Position numbers and translations under genes: made by a program | The notes under the pieces: model-generated | Told to the model about the DNA's origin: nothing | The model's input: the letters and a program-made list of their open reading frames with translations, nothing else | Databases searched by the model: none | Shown here: positions 50,439 through 59,909 of the stretch, piece after piece | How positions within the stretch are numbered: the first letter of the stretch is position 1 | Layout: the number at the start of each line of letters is the position of its first letter | From: JACCZX01 sp963791315 | GTDB lineage: Bacteria > Pseudomonadota > Gammaproteobacteria > Burkholderiales > Burkholderiaceae_F | Length of the DNA: 64,000 bases | Reading direction: 5' to 3' | NCBI GenBank assembly: GCA_963791315.1 | Contig: CAWBRQ010000007.1 | Span: forward strand, 682,001-746,000

Positions 50439-51182
50439 TCAGCTACCCCGCTCGAGTCGCAACGCGAGTCTTTCCGGAAGCCCGGCAGCGCGAACTTTCT
50501 GCGCTGCCGTTGCGTGGTCATAAGGCACGCGAAAAAACGTGAGCCGCGCACGCTCGAAGTCCGCGAGCGCATAACACGCGGCGTTATTTTCATCGCGTGG
50601 TTGGCCGGCAGACCCGACGATCGCGAGCCACTGGCGATGCTTCGCGATTGGAATTGGCGTGCCTGCGATCGGCCGGAACGGGATCGGATGCCCGCCGGTG
50701 CCGATGTAGTAAAGCATCGGCTCGTGCACGTGGCCGCAAAACACAATGCCCGCATCTGCCGCTCGCATGCTGCGTTCAGCCTCGACGGCGCTGGTGATGT
50801 AGTGCCACGCGTCGGGAGTCGCAGCGCCGGCGTGCACGAACAGAATGTCGTCCTGCCTCACCGTCAGGGGTAGGCCAGCGAGGAATGCGCGCTGCTTTAC
50901 GCCCAGCTGGCGCTGCGTCCACACAATGGCGGCAAGAGCATTGGGACTTAGGTGGCCCGATGGCCGGTCAATCGCTGCCGCGTCATGATTGCCGAGCAGC
51001 ACCACCGCACCTTCGGCGGCGTGGCGTTCTATCAATTCGAGCACCGCGACCGGATCAGCGCCGTAACCGACCAGGTCACCGAGGAATGCGTAACGCTGCG
51101 CACCGATTGATTCGGCGTGGCTTAGGCAAGCCGTGATGGCTTCGAGGTTGCTGTGAATATCGGCGAACAGAGCGAGCTTCAT
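50439..51182 (-). CDS. Calcineurin-like metallophosphoesterase
   Basis: A 247-residue phosphoesterase. The five family motifs are present: FADIHSN (D8, H10), GDLVGYG (D36), GNHDA (64-68), a His in VHAG, and GHVHEP (150-155). The size and GDLVGYG motif place it with the small YfcE/DevT-like branch that includes protein phosphatases and cyclic-nucleotide phosphodiesterases. The ATG at 51182 starts directly on the first strand and overlaps the dctM stop by 4 bases. It is followed after 2 bases by the kinase-UspA gene, so an opposing phosphatase to that kinase is a fair inference. Confidence 0.9.
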   Translation of the reverse strand: MKLALFADIHSNLEAITACLSHAESIGAQRYAFLGDLVGYGADPVAVLELIERHAAEGAVVLLGNHDAAAIDRPSGHLSPNALAAIVWTQRQLGVKQRAFLAGLPLTVRQDDILFVHAGAATPDAWHYITSAVEAERSMRAADAGIVFCGHVHEPMLYYIGTGGHPIPFRPIAGTPIPIAKHRQWLAIVGSAGQPRDENNAACYALADFERARLTFFRVPYDHATAAQKVRAAGLPERLALRLERGS

Positions 51183-52468
51183 TTCGCAAGCCCGCTCGAA
51201 TATGGCAGCCATGTCGATAACGCCGGCACCAGCGTCACGATTAACAGGACGACCAGGTGCGCTAGAAAAAACGGCCGCAGCTCGCGAACTAGCGCGCCGA
51301 TCGGGACCTTCGACACTGCCGAAGTCACCGCGAGAAGCCCACCCACTGGCGGCGTGATCAATCCGAGCGTCAGGTTGTAAATCACGATCATCGCGAAATG
51401 CACGGGATCGATACCGGCGGCGTGCGCGACCGGCGCCAAGATCGGAACCAGCACCATCACGCCAGGCAGCGGCTCGATGAAGATGCCGAAGATCAGCAGC
51501 AGGACATTGATTAGCAGCAGCAGAGCCAGCGGGCCGACGTCCAGCGCGGTGATCCAGTGCGCCAGCGATTGCGGGACGTTCTCGATCGTCAATACCCACG
51601 CGAAGGCTGCACTGGCGGCGACGATCAGCAAAACAGAAGCGGTCAGAATCGCAGAGCGCGACAGAATTGTCGGCACATTTTTCCAACGCAAAGAGCGATA
51701 GATGAACGCGCCGCAGAGCAGCGCGTAGACGACCGCTACGACCGAGGCCTCAGTCGGCGTGAAGATCCCCGCACGAATTCCACCAAGGATGATGACCGGC
51801 AGCAGCAGCGCCGGGATCGCATTGATCGTATTGCGCAGCATTTCGCGCGCTGATGGCCGCAGCTCGTCGGCACGGTAGTGGCGCTGCGTGGAAATTATCT
51901 GGTTGACAATCATCATTGCGACCGCGATCAAAAGTCCGGGGAGCAGCCCGGCCATGAAAAGCGCACCGGCGGAGACCCGATCGTCCTGCAACGCGTAGAT
52001 GATCATGATGATCGACGGCGGAATAATCGGGCCGACGATCGCGGTCGATGCAGTCAGTGCGGCGGCGTACGCTTTCGAGTAGCCGGCCTTGTCCATCATC
52101 TTGATCATCATCGAGCCCGGACCCGCTGCATCGGCCAGCGCCGATCCGCTGATGCCCGAAAAGAACGTCAGCGACAGCACGTTCGCATGGCCAAGCCCGC
52201 CGCGCCGGTGCCCGACGAACTGCGACGCAAATCGCAGCAGCACTTCGGTCAGCTTGCCTCCGGTCATCAGCTCGGCTGCGAGAATGAAAAACGGCACCGC
52301 GAGCAGGGGAAAGCTGTCGATGCCGGTGAACATCTCCTTTAGCACGACGATCGCGGTATAGCGATCGTCGATGGCCACTGCAAGCAGGGCGGCTGCCGCG
52401 AGCGAGAACGCGACCGGCACGCCAAGCGCGAGCAACACCGTGGCTGTTATGAACAGGGTCCAGGCCAT
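51179..52468 (-). CDS. TRAP transporter large permease DctM
   Basis: A 429-residue, 12-helix permease of the DctM family, intact. Typical segments include FILAAELMTGGKLTEVLLRFA, SLTFFSGISGSALADAAGPG and PIIPPSIIMIIYAL, and GLITPPVGGLLAVTSAVSKVPI near the C terminus. Length is the family norm. The dctQ gene lies 28 bases upstream, and the stop overlaps the metallophosphoesterase start. No binding-protein gene is adjacent, so the substrate is open. Confidence 0.9.
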   Translation of the reverse strand: MAWTLFITATVLLALGVPVAFSLAAAALLAVAIDDRYTAIVVLKEMFTGIDSFPLLAVPFFILAAELMTGGKLTEVLLRFASQFVGHRRGGLGHANVLSLTFFSGISGSALADAAGPGSMMIKMMDKAGYSKAYAAALTASTAIVGPIIPPSIIMIIYALQDDRVSAGALFMAGLLPGLLIAVAMMIVNQIISTQRHYRADELRPSAREMLRNTINAIPALLLPVIILGGIRAGIFTPTEASVVAVVYALLCGAFIYRSLRWKNVPTILSRSAILTASVLLIVAASAAFAWVLTIENVPQSLAHWITALDVGPLALLLLINVLLLIFGIFIEPLPGVMVLVPILAPVAHAAGIDPVHFAMIVIYNLTLGLITPPVGGLLAVTSAVSKVPIGALVRELRPFFLAHLVVLLIVTLVPALSTWLPYSSGLAK

Positions 52469-52496
52469 TGAGGAGCGCGGTGAGGGCTACCGCTCG

Positions 52497-53012
52497 CTAA
52501 AGCGCGGACGCAAGTTCTCTGTCCACGCCGTCTTCGTGCTCAATCGGCTCGCCGAAAACGAAGCGGCGCGCGATGAATCCGAGATGCGCCAGCATCAGCA
52601 GGCATCCGATCGGCATGCCGGCGTACACCCACGCCATCGAAATCTGCAATGCGGCCGAGGTCTGAAATCGCGTGCGCCAGGCGTAGTCGATGCCTTCCAC
52701 TATCAGCGCAACAAACAGCACTAACAGAATCAGCGCGATCGCCGCGCGCAAAACGCGCGCGGCGCGCTGGGGCAACGAGTCCTCAAGCGAATCGATTCCG
52801 ATGTGTGCGCCATTGCGCAGCGCCAGACCGCTGCCGACAAACGCAAGCCAGATCATCAGGTGGCGCCCGACTTCCTCGCCCCACAGGAACGACGACTCTC
52901 CGAGGTACCGCATCACGACGTTGACGAACGTCACGACGACCATGGCCGCCAGCAATACGATCAGCAGAGTGCGATTGGCTTGTACGAATCTGCGCTCCAG
53001 CACAAGCGACAT
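52497..53012 (-). CDS. TRAP transporter small permease DctQ
   Basis: A 171-residue protein with four helices: RTLLIVLLAAMVVVTFVNVV, then the conserved SFLWGEEVGRHLMIWLAFVG segment, a third helix near residues 88-107, and MAWVYAGMPIGCLLMLAHLG. This is the complete DctQ pattern. The ATG at 53012 sits 2 bases after the aldehyde dehydrogenase stop; the open frame runs further upstream but only as an antisense shadow of that gene. It forms the permease pair with DctM downstream. Confidence 0.9.
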   Translation of the reverse strand: MSLVLERRFVQANRTLLIVLLAAMVVVTFVNVVMRYLGESSFLWGEEVGRHLMIWLAFVGSGLALRNGAHIGIDSLEDSLPQRAARVLRAAIALILLVLFVALIVEGIDYAWRTRFQTSAALQISMAWVYAGMPIGCLLMLAHLGFIARRFVFGEPIEHEDGVDRELASAL

Positions 53013-53014
53013 GA

Positions 53015-54495
53015 CTACCCGTGTTTGATCGCGATGGTCTTTAGCGTGGTGAATCCGAGCAGCGCTTCGAAGCCCTTTTCGCGTCCGTAGCCGCTCGATT
53101 TGACGCCGCCGAACGGCAGCTCGATGCCTCCGCCAGCACCATAGTTGTTGATGAACACCTGGCCGCACCGCAGTTTGCGTGCGACTCGCATCTGGCGCGC
53201 GCCGTCGTGTGTCCAGACGCCTGCAACCAATCCGTACATCGTGCCGTTGGCGATCGACAGCATCTCGTCTTCCGAGTCGAACACAATCGCAGCAAGCACA
53301 GGCCCGAAGATTTCCTCCTGTGCAAGCACGTGGTTCGATGGGACGTCGCGCAGCAGCGTCGGCGCCTGGTAATAGCCGCCTTGCGGTGCATGCTCGACGA
53401 CTTGTCCCTGCGCCGCCATCGGAACATTGTCGTGTTGCGCTCGGCTCAGGAAGTCCCACACACGCTGTAACTGGTTTTGCCGGATCAACGGGCCGATGTC
53501 CAGATCGTCGAGTGCGGGACCCACCTTCAGCCGCGACATTGCCGTGCCGACCCGTGCGACGAGCTCTTCGTAAATCGGTCTCTCGATCAATAACCGGCTG
53601 CCGGCCGAGCAGGTTTGCCCCGCGTTCTGCACGATGGCGTTCACGACGACTGGCAACACGTCTTCCAGATTTGCGTCGGCGAAGACGATCTGCGGCGACT
53701 TGCCCCCGAGTTCGAGCGTTACCGGGCAATGATGCTGAGCAGCCGCCTGCGCGACCGCGGTGCCGGTCGTCGGCGACCCGGTGAATGAAATGTGATCGAT
53801 GCCGCGATGCTGAGCCAGCGCGGCACCTGCTTCGGCGCCGTAGCCGGTCACGATGTTCAATGCTCCCGCGGGGAAACCCACCTCGGCCGCAAGCACGGCG
53901 ACGCGCAGACGGACAGGCATGCATCCTCGGCTGGTTTGACGACACACGCGTTGCCTGCCGCCAACGCGGCGCCCACGCTGCGGCCGAAAATCTGCATCGG
54001 GTAGTTCCACGGAACGATGTGACCCGTGACGCCATGAGGTTCACGAATCGTCAGCACGGTCATGCCGGCCTGGTACGGAATTGTGTCGCCGTGCAGCTTG
54101 TCAGCCGCGCCGGCGTAATACTCGAAGTAGCGGGCCAGTGCGGTTGCATCGGCACGCCCTTGCTTCAAGGGCTTGCCGGTCGTGCGCGATTCGAGCTGCG
54201 CGAGCTCGTCTTGATGATCGGCCACCGCGTACGACAGCTTCATCAGCAGGCGACCGCGCTCGGTTGCCGTCATGCGGCCCCAGTCGCCGTCGAAGAATTC
54301 GCCGAGCGCAGCGCGCGCGGCAAGCACCGCGGCGTCGATGTCGGCGGCATCGCCGCGCGCGATCTTTGCGAATGGAGCGCCATCGGACGGGTCGATTACG
54401 TCGATCGTCTGCCCGGTGGACGACGGCGTCCAACGATTACCGATAAAGTGATGCGAACCCGCGGCGGGTTTGCTGCCGTCCATCGTGTTCTCCAA
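53015..54495 (-). CDS. NAD-dependent aldehyde dehydrogenase, one frame change
   Basis: About 490 residues. The first frame carries the N terminus, the cofactor segment GHIVPWNYPMQIFGRSVGAAL and CVVKPAEDA; after a change near 53920 the second has GFPAGALNIVTG, the HISFTGSPTTG loop, the general base Glu in VTLELGGKSPQIV, the catalytic Cys in NAGQTCSAGSR and EEIFGPVLA. The site is complete. The sequence resembles betaine- or phenylacetaldehyde-type enzymes but the substrate cannot be fixed. It is the first gene of a unit with dctQ and dctM, so it may act on an imported aldehyde or its precursor. The shorter start at 54483 is an alternative. Confidence 0.9.
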
Positions 54496-54550
54496 CTTGG
54501 GTTTTCTACTGCGCAGCGGGATTATTACCCGCTGCGCCTAGAATTGGCGC

Positions 54551-55099
54551 ATGCGACATGATGCTGTACCCGCCGGCCGCGACATTCCGAACGACTTCAA
54601 CGTCATCATCGAGATTCCTGCGCACGCGGATCCGATCAAGTACGAGGTCGACAAGGAGACGGGCGCGCTGTTCGTCGACCGCTTCATCGCCACGTCGATG
54701 CACTATCCGTGCAACTACGGCTACGTTCCGAAGACACTCGCCGACGATGGCGACCCGCTTGACGTGCTGGTGATCACGCCGTTCGCGTTGCAGCCCGGCG
54801 TCGTCGTGCGTTGCCGCGCGCTGGGCGTGCTAAAGATGGAGGACGAGGCGGGTGGCGATTCGAAGCTGTTGGCGGTGCCGATCGACAAGATCCTGCCGTG
54901 GTACCGGCACTGGTTGAAGTGGTCCGATATCGCACCCGAGCGGCTGGCGCAGATTCAACATTTTTTCGAGCACTACAAGGATCTCGAGCCTGGCAAGTGG
55001 GTCAAGGTCATCGGATGGGAAGGTCCGGAGTCTGCTCGGAAAGACATCGTCGACGCCGTTGCGGCGTACCAGGACGCAGCGCCTACGCGGGCGGTGTAA
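54551..55099 (+). CDS. ppa: Inorganic pyrophosphatase, family I
   Basis: Hydrolyses pyrophosphate to phosphate. The 182 residues include YEVDKETGALFVDRF, the YPCNYGYVPKTL segment and the metal-binding DDGDPLDVLV signature, followed by KILPWYRHWLKW and HFFEHYKDLEPGKWVKV. All metal and phosphate ligands typical of the family are present. The last 17 bases overlap the end of the convergent EamA gene. Intact frame. Confidence 0.95.
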   Translation: MRHDAVPAGRDIPNDFNVIIEIPAHADPIKYEVDKETGALFVDRFIATSMHYPCNYGYVPKTLADDGDPLDVLVITPFALQPGVVVRCRALGVLKMEDEAGGDSKLLAVPIDKILPWYRHWLKWSDIAPERLAQIQHFFEHYKDLEPGKWVKVIGWEGPESARKDIVDAVAAYQDAAPTRAV

Positions 55100-56027
55100 C
55101 CACGTCGTCGCGGCGGGCACGCGACGCGATGACGTTCAGGGCAAGGCCACTCAGCACCAATGCGATGGCCGTTAGCTTCCACCACGTGATTTCTTCGCCA
55201 AGCAGCCACACTGCAAGACTCATTGCAACGATCGGTACCAGCAGCGTGAACGGCGCGATCAGCGCTGCGGGATGCTTGCGCAGCAGCCACGCCCAGATGC
55301 CGAACGCGAGCAGCGTTGTCGGCCACGCCTGAAACGCAAGACCGAGCCACGCGACGCATCCATCGCACTACTGCGGCCCACATCGTGGCCGGGCCCTCAA
55401 GCACAAGCGCAACCGGCAGCATCATGATCGAGGCGGCAGCACTGGCCCATACGACCACGGCCAGTGGCTGTTCGCTATGAATGCGCTTGACGATCACATT
55501 CGCAATGGCCCAGGACGCCGCGGCGGTCACGACAAGCAGAAATCCGACGCGGGTCGACGGCGGCAAGTGAAACGCGACGAGCACGAGACCGGCACCGGCG
55601 ATCGTGGCGCCGACCAGCTGGACCGGCTTCGCGCGCTCGTGCGTCAGCACGGCGACGAGCCCGATCGTGAAGAACGCCTGCACCTGGATCACCAACGACG
55701 CCAGGCCGGTCGGCATGCCGGCGTGCATGCCGGCGAACAGCAGCCCGAACTGCAGCGCAAACGCAAACAAACCGTAGCCGTCACGAGACGCCACGACGGT
55801 TGTGGCCGCCGGACGAAAAGAACCGCGGGAAATGCCGCCAGCGCAAAGCGCATCAGCGTCAGCGTCAGCGGCGGCACCTCGTTCAGTCCCCAGCGGATGA
55901 CGACGAAGTTAAATCCCCAAATCGTGACCATCAGCAGAGCGCGGCGAGGTGAAGCCTCACGCACGCTCGCGCAGGCGCCAAAGCCAAGGGGGTGCGCCCA
56001 CGAAGCGGCGAGGTGCGTCGGACTCAT
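55083..56027 (-). CDS. EamA/DMT family transporter, frame-disrupted
   Basis: About 315 codons. From the ATG at 56027 the first frame has LLMVTIWGFNFVVIRWGLNE and the PPLTLTLMRFALAAFPA second helix; after a change near 55810 a second frame carries the middle helices, and after one near 55360 a third frame has the last helices with a VWLLGEEITWWKLTAIALV segment and the stop at 55083. Two EamA repeats are visible. The start overlaps the stop of the GNAT-type gene (ATGA), so the two are coupled. The substrate is unknown. Confidence 0.8.
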
Positions 56028-57191
56028 TCGACACTCGGTGGTGAGCGAAGCGCCGTGCGTTCGTTGAGTTCGTCGATGTAGGCCTCGATGCCACCCGATT
56101 CGCGCTGCAGGTAACGCTCGACCGCGTCGGCGAACAGCGGGTGGCGCAGCCGATGGCTCGACCAAGTCCGGACAGGCTCGAAGCCGCGCGCATGCTTGTG
56201 TTCGCCTTGGGCACCGCCTTCGATCACCTTCAGGCCGCGTTCGATCGCGAATTCGATCAACTGGTAGTAACTCACTTCGAAGTGCAGGCACGGTACTGAA
56301 ACGAGCGCGCCCCAGTAGCGTCCATAGACGCGCTCGGTGTCGAAGATCGCCAGGGCGGCGGCGATGTCGCGGCCGTTCCTTGCGGCGACAACGAGCAGGA
56401 TCTGGTCGGCCATTGCGCGCGCGATGCGCTGAAAAAATCGCAGGTTCAGATACGGCGTCGAGTGATGCGCGGCGTAAGTGTCTGCGATAGCAGCGGTCAA
56501 ACAGCGCCCAGTCGCGTTCAGTGATCTCGCTGCCGGTCAGGCGCCGCACGGTCACGCCGGCCTCTGCGACCTTGCGGCGTTCGGCGCGGATCTTCTTGCG
56601 CTTCGGTTGCGCGAGCTGGGCCAGATAGGCGTCGAAGTCCGCGTAGCCGCGATTGAACCAGTGGAACTGCACGGCTTGCCGCGTCATCGCGCCGAGCGCC
56701 TGCAACTCGTGCGCCTCATTTTCGGTCGCAAACAGCACATGCAGCGATGTCAGCGTGGACTCCTCGGCAAGCTCGATCAGCGCGCGCGCGGCGCGCCGCG
56801 CTGCACTTGCGTCGAGGGCGAGCAACCGTGTGCCCGGCACCGGCGTGAACGGCACCGCGACCAGCCACTTCGGGTAATAGTCGAGCCCATGGCGCGCATA
56901 GGCGTCGGCCCAGGCCCAGTCGAAGACGTACTCGCCGTAAGAGTGATGCTTGCGATAGAGCGGCACGCCTGCGCACAGGCGGTCACCGCGCCAGACGGTC
57001 AGATAGTGCGGCTCCCAGCCGGTGTCGGCGCTCGCGCAACCCGTGTCGTGCAGCGCATGCAGGAACGCATGCCTGATGAACGGCGTTGGCGCAGGCGAGG
57101 CCGAAACGAGTGCGTCCCATGCCGCGGCATCGACCGCACCGAGGTCGTGCACGATGCGCGTGCAATAATCATCCGAACCTGCTGCATTCAT
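56024..57191 (-). CDS. GNAT-superfamily protein, DUF482/FemAB-like, one frame change
   Basis: About 388 residues. The first frame holds ASPAPTPFIRHAFLHALHD, YGEYVFDWAWADAYARHGL and the RKKIRAERRKVAEAGV segment; after a change near 56490 the second holds YAAHHSTPYLNLRFFQRIA, VYGRYWGALVSVPCLHFEV, YYQLIEFAIERGLKVIEGGA and GEHKHARGF. These match the DUF482 (peptidogalycan biosynthesis/COG3146) group, which have a duplicated GNAT fold and unknown substrate. It is divergent from nadE by 2 bases between starts. Confidence 0.85.
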
Positions 57192-57193
57192 TC

Positions 57194-58827
57194 ATGAGCT
57201 CGAACGTCAAAGTCGCGATCGCCCAGATCAATTGCTCGGTCGGCGACTTCGAGGGCAACGGCAGGAAGATCGCCGAAGTCGCTGCGCGTGCCGCGGCCGA
57301 CGGCGCAGACCTTCTGGTCACGCCGGAACTCTCGCTCACCGGCTATCCGCCCGAAGACCTGTTGCTGCGCCGTGCATTTTACGCAGCGAGCGACGCTGCT
57401 CTGCAGAAGCTCGCCGGCCAGCTGCTGCAGTTCCCGGACCTGGCGGTCGTTGTCGGCCATCCGCTGGCACGTGAAGGGCACCGCTTCAACGCCGCATCGG
57501 TGCTGCAGGGGGGCATGGTCGTCGGCACATACTGCAAGCACGACCTGCCAAATTACGACGTGTTCGACGAGCGGCGCTACTTCACGCCGGACAACCGGCC
57601 GTTCGTGTTCGAGATCAAGGGAACGCGGTTCGGCATCAATATCTGCGAGGACAGCTGGTTTCATTACGCACCGGAGTGTGCGCGGGCCTCAGGCGCGCAG
57701 GTGCTGCTCGTGCCCAACGCGTCACCGTTCCATCTGGGCAAGCAGGCGCAGCGGCTGCAGACGATGCGCAGCAATGTCTCGCATTTCGGGCTGGCGCTGG
57801 TCTACGCGAACATGGTGGGCGGCCAGGATGAACTCGTCTTCGACGGAGCATCGTTCGTGCTGGAGCGCCGACGGCGCTGTGGTAGCGTTGGCGCCGCACT
57901 TCGAGGAGACCGTGCTGGTCGTCGATATCGTCGACGGCGTGCCGCAGCCTGGTCCGCGTGCCGCCGAGCGGTCGCTCGAAGCGCTCGCTTATGACGCACT
58001 GGTGCTGGGCGTGCGCGATTACGTCAACAAGAATGGATTTCCGGGCGCGCTGATCGGACTGTCCGGCGGCGTCGATTCGGCGTTGACACTGGCCATCGCG
58101 GTCGATGCGCTGGGTGCGGAGCGCGTGCGTGCGGTGATGATGCCGTCGCAGTTCACCGCCTCGATCAGCATGGAGGACGCCGAACAGATGGCGCGGATAC
58201 TCGGCGTGCGGCACGACGTGCTGCCGATCAAGCCGGCCTTCGATGCCTATCTCGCGACGCTCGCCAGCGAGTTCCGCGGCCTGCCGTGGGACACGACCGA
58301 GGAAAATCTGCAGGCGCGCATCCGTGGCACGCTGCTGATGGCGCTGTCGAACAAGTACGGGTCCATCGTGCTGACAACCGGCAACAAGTCGGAGACCGCC
58401 GTCGGCTATTCGACGTTGTACGGCGATCTCGCTGGCGGCTTCGCGGTGATCAAGGACATCCTCAAGACGCTGGTCTATCGCCTGTGCCGCTATCGCAACG
58501 GCAATGCCCCGGTGATCCCCGAGCGGATCCTGACCCGCGCGCCGAGCGCCGAACTCAAGGCCGATCAGACCGACCAGGATTCTCTTGCCGCCCTACGATG
58601 TGCTCGACGAAATCATCGTGCGCTACATGGAAGAGGCTCAGTCGATCGGCGACATCGTCGCGGCCGGATTCGACGATTCGGTCGTGCGCAAGGTAGTGCG
58701 CATGATTCGCATGTCTGAGTACAAGCGCCGCCAGTCGCCGGTCGGCATCCGGGTCACGCACCGCAGCTTTGGTCGCGACTGGCGCTATCCGATCACCAAC
58801 CGTTTCCGTGAGGAAATCGCGCTCTAA
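57194..58827 (+). CDS. nadE: Glutamine-dependent NAD+ synthetase, two frame changes
   Basis: Converts deamido-NAD to NAD with glutamine as nitrogen source. N-terminal nitrilase-type glutaminase domain with triad Glu in VTPELSLTGYPPED, Lys in YCKHDLPNYDVFDE and Cys in GINICEDSWF; C-terminal synthetase domain with PP-loop GLSGGVDSALT and TTGNKSETAVGYSTLYGD. Frame changes lie near 57868 and 58583. The C-terminal end (SPVGIRVTHRSFGRDWRYP) is normal. Length about 543 codons is right. The ATG at 57194 starts directly on the first strand. glnB follows after 30 bases. Confidence 0.95.
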
Positions 58828-58857
58828 AATGGCGCGAAACCGCCGTCAGGAACTCCC

Positions 58858-59196
58858 ATGAAACAGATCACCGCGATCATCAAGCCGTTCAAGCTCGACG
58901 AAGTGCGCGAGGCCCTCGCCGATGTCGGCGTTACGGGCCTTACGGTCACGGAAGTGAAGGGATTCGGCCGGCAGAAGGGCCACACCGAGCTCTATCGCGG
59001 TGCAGAGTACGTCGTCGATTTCTTGCCAAAGGTCAAGGTCGAGGCGGTCGTGCCCGAAGCACTGGTCGAGCGCGCGATCGAGGCGATCACCAAGGCGGCT
59101 CGCACCGGCAAGATCGGCGACGGCAAGATCTTCGTGCGGGCGGTCGAGCAGGTGATCCGCATTCGTACTGGCGAGGAAGGCGAGGCGGCGGTCTAG
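58858..59196 (+). CDS. glnB: Nitrogen regulatory protein PII
   Basis: A 112-residue PII protein, of family length. The T-loop carries Tyr51 in YRGAEYVVDFLPK, the uridylylation site, and the B- and C-loops TGKIGDGKIFV and IRTGEEGEAA are complete. It senses 2-oxoglutarate and ATP/ADP and controls glutamine synthetase adenylylation and NtrB. Close spacing after nadE, whose enzyme uses glutamine, is common in betaproteobacteria. Sequence alone does not separate GlnB from GlnK; the absence of amtB next door favours GlnB. Confidence 0.9.
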   Translation: MKQITAIIKPFKLDEVREALADVGVTGLTVTEVKGFGRQKGHTELYRGAEYVVDFLPKVKVEAVVPEALVERAIEAITKAARTGKIGDGKIFVRAVEQVIRIRTGEEGEAAV

Positions 59197-59208
59197 CGAC
59201 CGCGTTCT

Positions 59209-59865
59209 CTAGAGTGTTTTCCCGCTGGTCGGCTTCAACAACACGATCAGTGCACCGCTTCCGCCTTCGGTTGATCGCGCCTGGCAGAACGCGATGACGT
59301 CTTCACGCTGCGCAAGCCACACCTTCGTCTTTCCCTTCAGCACAGGTTGACGCCCTTTGGATCCCAATCCCTTGCCGTGCACAACGCGAACGCAGCGCAG
59401 GCCACGCTTGCCGGCATCGCGCACGAAGCTGGCTAGCAACTCGCGCGCTTCATCGGTACGGCAGCCGTGCAAATCGATCTCGTCTTGGATCACCCATTCG
59501 CCACGGCGCAACTTGCGCAGAACGTCCGCGCCGACACCGGGCCGCCGAAACGACAGCTCGTCATCGGTGTGCAGCAGCGTGTCGATTTCAAACTCGTCCG
59601 ATACCGAAGCAACCAGCACCAGTTGATCGTCCTCGCGCCGCTTGTGCGCGATCGGCGGGTGCGGGGTGCGCTTGTGCTCAACCGCGGGTTGGCCGTTCAG
59701 CGGTGTCACATCGCCGACCGCATCGCGGAATTCGTCTACCGCTTCTAGTGTCTGGACCTCGCGCGCGCGAAGCTCGACGGCGACCCGCTCTTGCTCCCGC
59801 GCTTTGCTAACCAGGGCATCGCGCAGCGATTCGAGCTGCGCAAGCTGGGTGAACTTTTCGGCCAT
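59209..59865 (-). CDS. Smr domain protein
   Basis: A 218-residue protein with a charged helical N-terminal region (EQERVAVELRAREVQTLE) and a C-terminal Smr domain: DLHGCRTDEARELLASFV near residue 115, then VRVVHGKGLGSKG and a closing GGSGALIVLL. SmrA/B proteins are endonucleases or nicking enzymes of the MutS2-type Smr fold; in E. coli SmrB acts on mRNA at collided ribosomes. The ATG at 59865 is the likely start, but the frame is open without a stop back into trxB. Confidence 0.9.
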   Translation of the reverse strand: MAEKFTQLAQLESLRDALVSKAREQERVAVELRAREVQTLEAVDEFRDAVGDVTPLNGQPAVEHKRTPHPPIAHKRREDDQLVLVASVSDEFEIDTLLHTDDELSFRRPGVGADVLRKLRRGEWVIQDEIDLHGCRTDEARELLASFVRDAGKRGLRCVRVVHGKGLGSKGRQPVLKGKTKVWLAQREDVIAFCQARSTEGGSGALIVLLKPTSGKTL

Positions 59866-59909
59866 ACAGCGTCGATCTGCGTGTCGGTTCCAAGACGCGG
59901 TAAGGCCGC

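Noticed and set aside
53013..54044. N-terminal extension of dctQ by over 340 codons
   Set aside because: The extension is an out-of-frame shadow of the aldehyde dehydrogenase gene; DctQ proteins are about 170 residues and a good ATG sits at 53012.
55689..57191. A 500-codon frame that joins the GNAT-like N terminus to an EamA N terminus
   Set aside because: The fusion is an artefact: after the break near 56490 the frame reads shadow sequence until it reaches the start of the EamA gene by chance in the same frame.
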